DNA of 64,000 bases from Halomonas sp. MCCC 1A13316 (GTDB taxonomy: Bacteria; Pseudomonadota; Gammaproteobacteria; Pseudomonadales; Halomonadaceae). The stretch lies in NCBI RefSeq assembly GCF_014931605.1, contig NZ_CP053382.1, positions 3,100,001 to 3,164,000 of the forward strand, written 5' to 3'. The translations under genes and the position numbers were made by a program. Under the pieces are notes generated by a model. It was not told the origin of the DNA. It ran no database searches and saw only the letters and a list, made by a program, of their open reading frames with translations. How positions within the stretch are numbered: position 1 is the first letter of the stretch; every line of letters starts with the position of its first letter. Positions 53,149 through 61,566 of the stretch are shown here, in pieces.

Positions 53149-55077
53149 ATGTCCGCTACTCCCCCAGACCCCTCCACCGCCAGCTGGACGACGGAGATCA
53201 CCACTTTCCTGTTCGGCTTGGCGCTGATGGTGGTAATTCTCAGCAAACTGCCCTCGGAGGTATTCTCGCCGGGGTCGGAGAGCTTCATCTTCGTCATCGG
53301 CTGGATTGCCATCTGGCGCTACTCCTGGTGGGCAGTTCAGGCCGTGCGTTCGGTGTGGTACAACCGCCGCATCTTCCCGCAGATGCGGGCCGAGGCGGAC
53401 GCGATCGGCGAAGAGGAGAAACCGCCTGAGCTGTTCGTGCTGTGCACCTCGTTCCGGATCGAGGCGAGGGTGAACTATCAGGTCTATGACGCCCTGATTC
53501 GCGAGGCTCGCGCCTATGGTGTACCGACCACCGTCTTCGCCTCCGTCTCGGACCGTACCGACGTGGATGTCATTACCCATGTGATGGACGATCACGGCTG
53601 GCCGAAAAACGTCGAAGTTCGCTACATGTTCCAGAAGGGGGACGGCAAGCGTTCGGCAATGGCTGAGGTGTTGAGGGCGATCTCCCGGCGTCTGCCGGCG
53701 CCGGGCTCGCTGCTGGTATCGATGGATGGCGATATCAGGCTCGAGCCGGGTACGCTGTCGCGTTCGCTCAGCTTCTTCCAGTCTCAGGATGACCTGGGCG
53801 CACTAACCACCAACAACCGCGCCGAAGTGACTGGCAACGATGCCACTCGCGAGTGGTACGACCTGCGCTATGCACAGCGTCACCTGATGATGAGTTCGAT
53901 GTCACTTTCACGGCGCCTATTGGTACTGACCGGCCGCTACAGCGTCTTTCGTGCCGACCTGGCGACACAGCCGGACTTCATCGAACTGATCGAGAGCGAC
54001 CACGTCGAACATTGGCGCTTTGGCAATTTCAAGTTCCTTTCGGGCGACGATAAATCCTCGTGGTACTGGTTGCTGAAGAACGGCTGGCGAATGCTCTATA
54101 TTCCCGATGTCTTCGTTACCGGGTTCGAGGAACTGCCTGACCGTAAGCGCTTCTTCGCCTCCACCACCGATCTGATGCGTCGCTGGTACGGCAACATGTT
54201 GCGTACTAGCAACCGGGCGATCGCCCTGGGACCGCGTCCGATGGGGATGTTTACCTGGTGGAGCCTGGTGGATCAGCGCCTTTCCATGTGGACGACCCTG
54301 GTTGGGCCTACGGTTGTCGTCCTGGTCTCGCTGTTCGTGCGGCCGTCGTTCTTGTTCGCCTACTTGGTATGGATCCTCTTTACTCGCAGCATCGCCACTT
54401 CGATTCTGGCTTGGCAGCGAGGACGTTTCAGCTTGCTGTGGATTCCACTGATTTACTACAACCAAGTTTGGGGAGCGATGCTGAAGACTTATGTCAGCTT
54501 CCGCTTCAATCGCCAGAAGTGGTCGCGTCAGGGAATCTCCGCGGGGGAGCCGGACGATCCCGTTGCGGCCAAAAGGCAGCGCCGCATGGGTCACGTGCTG
54601 CACGGCTTCGCCTATGGTGTGCTGTTGCTGATCCTTGTCATCTCGACCGGTGTGATGGCGCCGCCCGACCGGATGACACTGAGCATAGCCCGCGATCAGA
54701 CTTGGGATCGCAGCCAGGATCCCGAGCAGCTCGATCGCTGGCTCAGTGCCGCCCTTGTCGACAAGATCGGCGACTCGGTTCAACTGCCTCCGGGCTATTT
54801 CCGACTCGAAGGGGAGCTGCTCGAGACCTTGCAGCAGAACACGCTGCCGAGCGAGAAGCGAATCCGCGGTAATCATGGCACTACCGTCCTGGCGATTTCC
54901 CCCGCCTTGGCAAAATTGATGCAAGGCCCGAATGGCAACGCTATCCAAGATGCCGTCGAATGCACCGTGGATGCGAACTGCCAGCTAGCCTTTGACGAAC
55001 ATAACCTGACCCTTGTCAACGTACGACTCAGGGTCGAGCCCAATGCCCCGAACGATATGGCAGCGACTCAACCCTGA
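53149..55077 (+). CDS. Alg8-like family 2 glycosyltransferase (polysaccharide synthase) with C-terminal extension
   Basis: A 642-residue inner-membrane processive glycosyltransferase. Two N-terminal helices precede the GT2 domain; Asp193 and Asp195 form DGD (SMDGDIRLEPG), Asp300 lies in GDDKSSW and Arg344-Arg-Trp in RRWYGNM is the acceptor-binding QxxRW equivalent. From LTGRYSVFRADLATQPDF to YYNQVWGAMLKTYVSFR it follows Alg8 closely. Alg8 has 494 residues; here an extra helix (about 485-508) and a 135-residue periplasmic tail follow. The tail (VQLPPGYFRLEGELL, then NLTLVNVRLRVEPN) resembles one or two turns of a beta-helix. GGAG-type site before the ATG. Confidence 0.9.
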   Translation: MSATPPDPSTASWTTEITTFLFGLALMVVILSKLPSEVFSPGSESFIFVIGWIAIWRYSWWAVQAVRSVWYNRRIFPQMRAEADAIGEEEKPPELFVLCTSFRIEARVNYQVYDALIREARAYGVPTTVFASVSDRTDVDVITHVMDDHGWPKNVEVRYMFQKGDGKRSAMAEVLRAISRRLPAPGSLLVSMDGDIRLEPGTLSRSLSFFQSQDDLGALTTNNRAEVTGNDATREWYDLRYAQRHLMMSSMSLSRRLLVLTGRYSVFRADLATQPDFIELIESDHVEHWRFGNFKFLSGDDKSSWYWLLKNGWRMLYIPDVFVTGFEELPDRKRFFASTTDLMRRWYGNMLRTSNRAIALGPRPMGMFTWWSLVDQRLSMWTTLVGPTVVVLVSLFVRPSFLFAYLVWILFTRSIATSILAWQRGRFSLLWIPLIYYNQVWGAMLKTYVSFRFNRQKWSRQGISAGEPDDPVAAKRQRRMGHVLHGFAYGVLLLILVISTGVMAPPDRMTLSIARDQTWDRSQDPEQLDRWLSAALVDKIGDSVQLPPGYFRLEGELLETLQQNTLPSEKRIRGNHGTTVLAISPALAKLMQGPNGNAIQDAVECTVDANCQLAFDEHNLTLVNVRLRVEPNAPNDMAATQP

Positions 55078-55096
55078 CGCAAGGAGCGACCAACGG

Positions 55097-56677
55097 ATGG
55101 CTGACAATTTATTTAACGACGATAAACGGCACGAGCCTACCCTGGGAGGAAACCGATCGAGCAGGCAGACCGCCTCTCACGACGAGCCGCGGGATGCCGA
55201 CCAGGACAGCGTGCGCCTGACCCAGGGGGATCGGCTTCAGCATGAGCGCCGGGATGAACGTGGCTACATTCGCGTTACCCTGCCGTTTCGTGTCGATCTC
55301 GCCGACAGCGACACCGAGCTGAGCGGTAATGATGTCTCGCTGGGAGGGTTTTCCGCCCGGAGTCCACGCGGCTTCGAGCCGGGCGAGAGGATATCCGCCT
55401 CGCTCTTGATGATGGCCGGTGCCACCGAGCTGATCGTGCCACTCCAAGCGGAATGCCTGCGCTCCGTCCCCGCGGAGCAGGGCAGCGGTTACGATATTAG
55501 CTTCGAGATCACCGAAATCGAGCCGCAGCATCGAGAGCTGCTGCGCCAGATCATTCGCAGCGCGCTGAGTGGCCGCACGCCCAACGTAGAGGGCCTGATC
55601 GGCGGCGAAGACCCCCAGACACCGCGCAAGCGTCAGGCGGCCCGCCCTACCCCTCCGTCCCGCCCACCCAAGCCGATGGGACGCTACATCCTGTTGTTCG
55701 CCGCCATCGGCGTGCTGGCGCTGGTCGCCGCAGCCACCGCCTATCGCAACTTCATGCTGATCGAACCCAGCTTCGCCGCGGTGACGGCCCCGCGCATCGA
55801 CATCCGGGCGCCAGGACCCGGCCTGCTCGGCGACCATGATCTCACGGCTGGCGATCGCGTCGAGCGCGACCAGAAACTGACCAGCGTGGTCAACAGCGAC
55901 TTGGAATCCGACCTGATCCTGGCCGAGGCAGCGCTCGACTACAACAACCGCCTGATCGAGAACCTTCGCCAACACCTCGAAGGCGGCATGCAGGAGGTCA
56001 GCCTGGCCAACTCGGCGCAGCCGGCCAGTGGCGACACCATGACCTTCGAGTCGGTCTCGCCGGAAATAGCCCAGGCGCGCATCGGCCAGTTCGAGACGGT
56101 TCGCGACTACGAGAGCTCACGTATTGCGGCTCTGGAGGCACGCAAATCGAACAACGACATCTACAGTCCCTGCGATTGCCTGGTGGCCTGGGCCCTGAGC
56201 AGCGCCGACGGCGTATACATCAATGAGAGCGAGCGGATCATGACCCTGATCCGCACCGATGAGGACGACGTGCTGGTCGAAGCGCTGGTCCACATGGATG
56301 ACGTGAGCCGCATCGAACCCAACCAGCAGGCCTACGTGACAGTGGGCAACTCGAACAAACCCATTCGCGCACGTGTGCGCAACGTCGCCCTCGATATCGA
56401 GCGCCAGCCCCGCGCCGGCTTCCCCAGTTGGGTGCGCCAGCAGCAGAACGTCGCCAGCGTGCTGCTGGTGCCGGAGGAACCATTGCCCGCGGACACCGTT
56501 GGCCAACCGGTGGACGTGCGCTTTACCGAAGCGCCGCTGCTGGGCACCATTTCCGAACATGTCTGGCAGGGCGTGAGTTCGGTGATCCAGCTCGGTGATG
56601 ACATCTATCGCACCGCCATTCAGGAGGGGGATACTGCTTCCCAGGAGGTCGAGAATGAAGTTACCGATGACAGCTGA
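55097..56677 (+). CDS. Alg44-like PilZ / HlyD-type copolymerase subunit
   Basis: A 526-residue inner-membrane protein. After a disordered N-terminus, a PilZ domain (about 51-155) carries both c-di-GMP motifs: Arg51-x3-Arg55 in ERRDERGYI and Asp79-x-Ser81-x2-Gly84 in NDVSLGG. One membrane helix (about 197-215) follows, then a periplasmic HlyD-like barrel with a coiled region (about 285-400) and a pair Cys-Asp-Cys in IYSPCDCLVAW. This is the plan of Alg44, the c-di-GMP receptor that activates Alg8. Polymer synthesis here is therefore probably c-di-GMP-dependent. The start 55097 has AAGGAG 10 nt upstream. Confidence 0.9.
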   Translation: MADNLFNDDKRHEPTLGGNRSSRQTASHDEPRDADQDSVRLTQGDRLQHERRDERGYIRVTLPFRVDLADSDTELSGNDVSLGGFSARSPRGFEPGERISASLLMMAGATELIVPLQAECLRSVPAEQGSGYDISFEITEIEPQHRELLRQIIRSALSGRTPNVEGLIGGEDPQTPRKRQAARPTPPSRPPKPMGRYILLFAAIGVLALVAAATAYRNFMLIEPSFAAVTAPRIDIRAPGPGLLGDHDLTAGDRVERDQKLTSVVNSDLESDLILAEAALDYNNRLIENLRQHLEGGMQEVSLANSAQPASGDTMTFESVSPEIAQARIGQFETVRDYESSRIAALEARKSNNDIYSPCDCLVAWALSSADGVYINESERIMTLIRTDEDDVLVEALVHMDDVSRIEPNQQAYVTVGNSNKPIRARVRNVALDIERQPRAGFPSWVRQQQNVASVLLVPEEPLPADTVGQPVDVRFTEAPLLGTISEHVWQGVSSVIQLGDDIYRTAIQEGDTASQEVENEVTDDS

Positions 56678-57545
56678 CAGCTCGCGCCGGGCTCTCTGCC
56701 GCTGTAGCGGCATCGCGCTGATTGCGCTGGCGTCGCTTGGCGCCAGCCCCCTGTTCGCCGACCTGGCTGAGGATGCCAACGTCGGCATTCCCCAGGTATC
56801 GGCCTGTTCCCAGCGCTACACGGCAGCCGAAGCGCCCCAGCCGGCCTCCGGTGTGAGGGCTCACGAGGCGATTCGCGAAGGTTTCAACACCACCCAACAC
56901 TGGGGCACCAAGGAGAACGTGGAGCGTCTCGGGGCCGGTTTTACCGGGTTGGGAACGCCTGGGCTACGGGTACACTACCCCGCCGGCACCTCCTCGCCTG
57001 GCGAAGAGCCCCGTGGGGGGGCAGGGTTCTACAGCGACCCGCCGTCGCTGCGCGGCGCCGAACGAGCCTGCCTCAGCTACAAGATCCGGTTTCCGAGTGA
57101 CTTCGATTTCGTCAAAGGGGGCAAGCTGCCAGGGCTCTACGGTGGTGATGCCCCTTCGGGTGGCGAAGAAGTCGATGGCAACAATGGCTTTTCCATGCGC
57201 CTGATGTGGCGAGAAGGGGGCAAGGGGGAGCTATACCCTTATGTGGTCGGCTTCGAGGGTGATTCGGTGGGGCGCGGTGCATGGAGCTTCCCGGTCGGTC
57301 AGTGGGTGACGGTGGAACAAGAGCTCATCCTCAACGACCCGGGCCACGAGAACGGTGTCGCCCGGCTGTGGATCGATGGACGTCCGGTGCTGGAGCAACA
57401 GAACGTCACCTACCGCACCACCCCCGAGCTCACCATCGACGGCCTAATGTTCTCTACCTTCTTCGGCGGCACCGGTGGAGAATGGCGAACCCCTCGCGAC
57501 CAATATGTGGACTTCGCCGACTTCCGCTTCTACGCACAACCCTGA
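56655..57545 (+). CDS. PL14-like polysaccharide lyase, copy A
   Basis: A 296-residue secreted protein; signal peptide 1-35 (ending LFA-DL). The core is a beta-jelly-roll-type lyase domain: Lys154-GG-Lys157 in DFVKGGKLPGLYGGDAPSGGEE, Ser180-x-Arg182 in GFSMRLMWR, and Tyr194-x-Tyr196 in ELYPYVV. The Arg-to-Tyr spacing equals that which I recall for the PL14 lyase vAL-1 (Ser219, Arg221, Tyr233, Tyr235), a glucuronate-directed enzyme. TFFGGTGGEWRTPRDQYVDFADF ends it. The start has AGGAGGT upstream and overlaps the Alg44-like gene by 23 nt. Cleavage of nascent polymer in the periplasm is likely. Confidence 0.8.
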   Translation: MKLPMTADSSRRALCRCSGIALIALASLGASPLFADLAEDANVGIPQVSACSQRYTAAEAPQPASGVRAHEAIREGFNTTQHWGTKENVERLGAGFTGLGTPGLRVHYPAGTSSPGEEPRGGAGFYSDPPSLRGAERACLSYKIRFPSDFDFVKGGKLPGLYGGDAPSGGEEVDGNNGFSMRLMWREGGKGELYPYVVGFEGDSVGRGAWSFPVGQWVTVEQELILNDPGHENGVARLWIDGRPVLEQQNVTYRTTPELTIDGLMFSTFFGGTGGEWRTPRDQYVDFADFRFYAQP

Positions 57546-57577
57546 CTTTTCCTCGAGCGCACATGGAGTGACGCCGA

Positions 57578-58822
57578 ATGCCATTTCCACCATTGAAAGG
57601 ACGCCTCTCGCATCCTTCACTTCTTGCGCTGCTGCTCGTCTTCACGACGAGTACGGTAAGCGCGCAAGAGACCATGCCCCGTGACGAACGAAAGGAACTG
57701 GATCTCTCCGAATACCGGGTCACCGACACCGACGCCAGCTATTTCGACGTCGAGGCGCGCATGGAACTGCTGCGAAACACCGACAACTCCATCCTGCTGC
57801 AGGAAATGGAGATCCTTACCTCGTCAGCGCCGAGCTGCCAGCAGCAACTCAGCTACAAGCCCATTACCACGCGTGGCGGCATCCCGGGATATTATCCCAG
57901 CCCCGAGGAGTGGGAGCTGGCCACCGAGCCGCTGTTTGCCTTCGAGGACAGCGTTTCGAAGCTCGCCGGTGCCTTCGTCGCCAGCCAAGATACCTACTAC
58001 GCGGAGTGCCTGGTGCGCTATTTGCACCACTGGGCGGAAGAGAAAGCCCTGACCACCTTCGTCTTCGACTCCAACGATCCCCAGGCCTGGTTCGCCTCGG
58101 AATCGATGATGTTTGCCGCCGCCATGGCATATTCCATCGTGCGCCCCTACGTGGAGGACATGGAAGAGGAGCGCGCCGAGGTCGAGAAATGGCTGCACGG
58201 CCTCGCTCTGCAGCACTCGGCTTTTCCCGGCCAGCCGGAGGAGAGCTGCTGCAACAACCACTTCTATCGCCGCGCGCTCTATGCCAGCATGATCGGGATT
58301 CTGGTCGAAGACGATGAGCTGTTCCGCTTCGGTGTCAGTGCTATCTATTCCGCCCTGCACGACCTGACCGAGAACGGTGCCCTGCCGCTGGAAGTGAGTC
58401 GAGGCCGGCGCGCCACGCACTACCAGAACTATGGCATCAACTACCTGATCACCAACATGCAGGTCATCCAGCGCCAGGGCTATGACATCTTTGAGCTGGA
58501 GTACGAGGGCAACACCATCCACGAGGCCGTGGATTTTCTTTTCGAAATCCTCGATGACCCCGCTGCGCTGGGTGACTACGCCCCGCGCGAGCAGTACACG
58601 GGCTTCCTCAAGGATCCTCAGTATTTTACCTGGATGGACATCTACCTCTCCCACTATGACGATCCGCGCGTAGCCAATTTCGTGCAGCGGGTCCGACCGC
58701 TCTATAACCGAAGTGCCGGTGGCTTCATCTCCCTCTACTTCATGGATCCGGAAGCCCAACAGCACGTCTACCTTGATGAAAAACGGCGTCGCACCGAAGC
58801 ATTCCGCGGTCTGGGCAATTGA
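57578..58822 (+). CDS. AlgL-like (PL5, alginate-lyase fold) polysaccharide lyase, copy A
   Basis: A 414-residue periplasmic protein with a signal peptide (about 1-29, ending VSA-QE). The catalytic block of AlgL-type lyases is present: CCNNHFYRRA with His228, and RGRRATHYQNYG with Arg277/278 and Tyr282; AlgL has CNNHSYW and RALAYHNYAL. It is longer than AlgL (about 370). PL5 members include enzymes with polyglucuronate activity (Smlt1473, from memory), so the substrate need not be mannuronate. It is cotranscribed with the PL14-like gene 32 nt upstream. As in alginate systems, it may remove misdirected periplasmic polymer. Confidence 0.82.
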   Translation: MPFPPLKGRLSHPSLLALLLVFTTSTVSAQETMPRDERKELDLSEYRVTDTDASYFDVEARMELLRNTDNSILLQEMEILTSSAPSCQQQLSYKPITTRGGIPGYYPSPEEWELATEPLFAFEDSVSKLAGAFVASQDTYYAECLVRYLHHWAEEKALTTFVFDSNDPQAWFASESMMFAAAMAYSIVRPYVEDMEEERAEVEKWLHGLALQHSAFPGQPEESCCNNHFYRRALYASMIGILVEDDELFRFGVSAIYSALHDLTENGALPLEVSRGRRATHYQNYGINYLITNMQVIQRQGYDIFELEYEGNTIHEAVDFLFEILDDPAALGDYAPREQYTGFLKDPQYFTWMDIYLSHYDDPRVANFVQRVRPLYNRSAGGFISLYFMDPEAQQHVYLDEKRRRTEAFRGLGN

Positions 58823-58860
58823 ATACGTGTTCAGACAACCACACACATAGAGGGGAACAC

Positions 58861-61491
58861 ATGGAACGCATGAAAGTTAGGACACGACTCATCCCCTCGC
58901 TGCGACTGGCGGCGGCTATAGGAATTACGGCCGGTCTCGTCGGCTGCGCAGCGACCGGCGGCTCTGCTCCCGGCGAGCATGCCCCCCCCGTGCCCGAAGC
59001 CTACCAGGCCTGGTTCGGTGGCGTCATCGAAGCCGACGTCAGTGGCCAGGACTGGGACGTCATCAACTATAGCAGGCGGCTGATCGAGGAAGAGCGCTAC
59101 GAGGAAGCCATGGAGCACCTCGACGCTCTAATGGCACGCAATGTCATGCCGGCGTTCTACGAGACGGGGAAGCTCTACGAGCGCGGCATCGGCGTCGAAG
59201 CGGATCCTGCAAAAGCGGCCGAGCTCTACGGCAAGGCGCTTGACCTTCAGTCGTCCATCCATGGCCCGGCCTCGCTGAGTCTGGGGCGCCTCTATCAGGA
59301 AGGACGCGGCGTCAAGCGGAACGACGTGCTGGCCTACCACCTGCTCCTGCAAGCCATGGAGGAGGGAGTCGAGCAGGACGCCGAGATCCGTCTGGCCGGG
59401 ATGCTGGCCGAGGGCACCGAGAATATCGAGGCTGATCCAGAAATGGCCAAGCGCCTACTGGAGCGCGCCGCCAACCGTGGCGATGCCAAGGCACTTGAAG
59501 CACTGGCCATCGCTCACTCTCCGGGTGGCTGGCTGAAAGAGAACCCCGCCCAGGCCATGGACTACGCTCAGCGCTTCGCCGAGGCTCTCGAAGCAAAGGC
59601 AAGCCAAGGGGACACCGGCGCCATGCTGCAACTGGCGTCGATGTACTCGGCCGAGGGTCTGCTCGGCGACCAGCCAGAGCAGCGCGTGCGCTGGCTGCGC
59701 CAGGCCGCCGAGGCCGGTGACATCGACGCCTTGGCCCGTGCCGGCCGCGAGATGGTCGACGCCGGCGATGCCGCCGGAGGTTTGGAGCTACTCAAAGAAG
59801 CCGCCAATGAAGGCCACGTCGACGCCATGACGTACTACGGCGAGGCGCTACTGGAAGGTAGCGTTGGCCAACCGCAGCCAGCGCTCGCCGAGCGCTGGCT
59901 GCAAGCGGCGATCGATGCGGGCTCGGTGGATGCCCAGGTAATCCTCGGCCGTGCACTGGTCGAAGGCCAGGGTGGGCTCAATGACCTGCCCCGCGGCATG
60001 AACCTGCTCGAACAGGCCGCCAAACAGGATCATGCGTTGGCGCTGGCCCAGTTAGGCTCACTCTATCTCGACGACGAGCGGGTCGCCGGCCAACCTTACA
60101 TTGCCGTCGACTATCTCGAGCGCAGTCATGCTCTCGGCCACCCTTGGGCGACCCAGCAATTGGGGGCCGCCTACCTCGAGGGCCGTGGCGTGGCACCGGA
60201 TCCCGTCAAGGCCGAGGAGCTGTTGCGCCAAGCTGCCGAAAATGGGCAATCGGGAGCGATGCGGCTTCTGGGGGAAGCCTACCTGGATGAAGAGAATCCC
60301 AACTTCCAGCCCAGCCGAGGCGAGGAGCTCCTGCGCCAAGCTGCACAAGCCGGCGATACTACGGCCATGGCGCAGCTCGGCAAGGCCTATCTGGAAGGCC
60401 CGCTCGACGATCCCGCCGAGGGTATAGATATGCTGACCCGAGCCGCCGAAGCCGGCGATGGCTATGCCATGGTGGCCTTGGGCCGCGCCTATCGTGAGGG
60501 CAACGGGGTGGAGCGCAATCTGGACACAGCTAGCCGCTGGCTGACCCGTGCCCAGCAGGCCGGGCACGAATCCGCCGACGACGCCATGACCTACCTTCAG
60601 CGCGATTTGGGCGCCCAAGGCAACATGGAAGCCCTAGTTGCCGCTGCAGAGGATGGTCACCCTGGCGCCATGGCCGATCTCGGACGCGCCTTTCTCAACG
60701 GAAATGGTATCCAGCAGGACCAAGGAAGAGCGGAATATTGGCTGGGACAAGCGCACCAGGCGGGCCATGCCGGCGCTGCCGCCAGTCTCGGTCGCATGTA
60801 CCTCGATCGTGGCGCCACCGAGCGAGGCATCGAGTACCTCGAAGCCGCCGTGTCCCGGGGACATGCCGGGGCTCGCGCCGATCTGGGCGAAGCCTATCTG
60901 GCCGGAGACGGCGTCGAACGTGACGCAGAGCGCGGCATGGAGCTGCTTAGGGCCGCCGCTCAAGCAGGTAACGCACAAGCCGCCTTCCATCTGGGCGAAG
61001 CCTACCAGCACGGCAACGGCGTCGAACCGGACGCCGAGCAGGCCGAACGCTGGTATCGACAGGCCAGCGATGCCGGCGCCATCCACGCCCGCGTGGGGCT
61101 GGGGCTCGCCCTGATGCGTGGCGAAGGTGCCATCGCCCAGAATGTCGAGGAGGGCCATACATTACTGCTCGAGGCCGCAGAACAGGGTCATGCTGGAGCC
61201 CAGGCGACTCTCGGCCGTGAATACCTGCGCGGCGAAAACATCGAGCGCGATCCCGCGCGGGGCGCCGATTACCTCTACCAAGCGGCCAGCCAAGGCCATC
61301 GCAGTGCTCGCCTCTCCCTGGCCCAGGCCTATCTATCGGCCCGCGGTCTGGAACACGCCAACCGGGAGCAGGCCCTACTGTGGCTGGACGAGGTGTTCGA
61401 CAGCGATAGCCAGATCGCTCTCGAAACTCTACGTGAGCTGCTCTCCGACGAAGCGGCCATCGCCGCTGCCGCTAGCGGCAGCGCGGAGTAA
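58861..61491 (+). CDS. Sel1-repeat lipoprotein, AlgK-like
   Basis: An 876-residue lipoprotein; signal peptide ends in the lipobox LVGC at about 29. The rest is a chain of Sel1/TPR-like repeats of about 36 residues (A-x-LG-x-YLEG-x-GV-x-x-D and relatives; by eye around twenty), forming a superhelix. AlgK, the alginate-system scaffold, has 475 residues and fewer repeats, so this one is nearly twice as long. It should connect the synthase complex to an outer-membrane pore, but no pore gene is in the operon. The start 58861 has GAGGGGA 5 nt upstream; an in-frame ATG at 58819 overlaps the lyase end. Confidence 0.85.
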   Translation: MERMKVRTRLIPSLRLAAAIGITAGLVGCAATGGSAPGEHAPPVPEAYQAWFGGVIEADVSGQDWDVINYSRRLIEEERYEEAMEHLDALMARNVMPAFYETGKLYERGIGVEADPAKAAELYGKALDLQSSIHGPASLSLGRLYQEGRGVKRNDVLAYHLLLQAMEEGVEQDAEIRLAGMLAEGTENIEADPEMAKRLLERAANRGDAKALEALAIAHSPGGWLKENPAQAMDYAQRFAEALEAKASQGDTGAMLQLASMYSAEGLLGDQPEQRVRWLRQAAEAGDIDALARAGREMVDAGDAAGGLELLKEAANEGHVDAMTYYGEALLEGSVGQPQPALAERWLQAAIDAGSVDAQVILGRALVEGQGGLNDLPRGMNLLEQAAKQDHALALAQLGSLYLDDERVAGQPYIAVDYLERSHALGHPWATQQLGAAYLEGRGVAPDPVKAEELLRQAAENGQSGAMRLLGEAYLDEENPNFQPSRGEELLRQAAQAGDTTAMAQLGKAYLEGPLDDPAEGIDMLTRAAEAGDGYAMVALGRAYREGNGVERNLDTASRWLTRAQQAGHESADDAMTYLQRDLGAQGNMEALVAAAEDGHPGAMADLGRAFLNGNGIQQDQGRAEYWLGQAHQAGHAGAAASLGRMYLDRGATERGIEYLEAAVSRGHAGARADLGEAYLAGDGVERDAERGMELLRAAAQAGNAQAAFHLGEAYQHGNGVEPDAEQAERWYRQASDAGAIHARVGLGLALMRGEGAIAQNVEEGHTLLLEAAEQGHAGAQATLGREYLRGENIERDPARGADYLYQAASQGHRSARLSLAQAYLSARGLEHANREQALLWLDEVFDSDSQIALETLRELLSDEAAIAAAASGSAE

Positions 61492-61503
61492 GTCACTGAA
61501 GGC

Positions 61504-61534
61504 AGCGGCTCCCCCATTTGGTGGGGGAGCCGCT
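61504..61534 (+). repeat. Strong intercistronic hairpin after the Sel1 gene
   Basis: A perfect 13-bp stem (61504-61516 with 61522-61534, TTTGG loop) lies 12 nt past the Sel1 stop and 32 nt before the next start. There is no U-run, so it may be an mRNA stabiliser or a partial terminator that reduces expression of the second lyase pair. Confidence 0.65.
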
Positions 61535-61566
61535 CTCGCACGCCCGTCTACTGAGAGGAGGCACGG

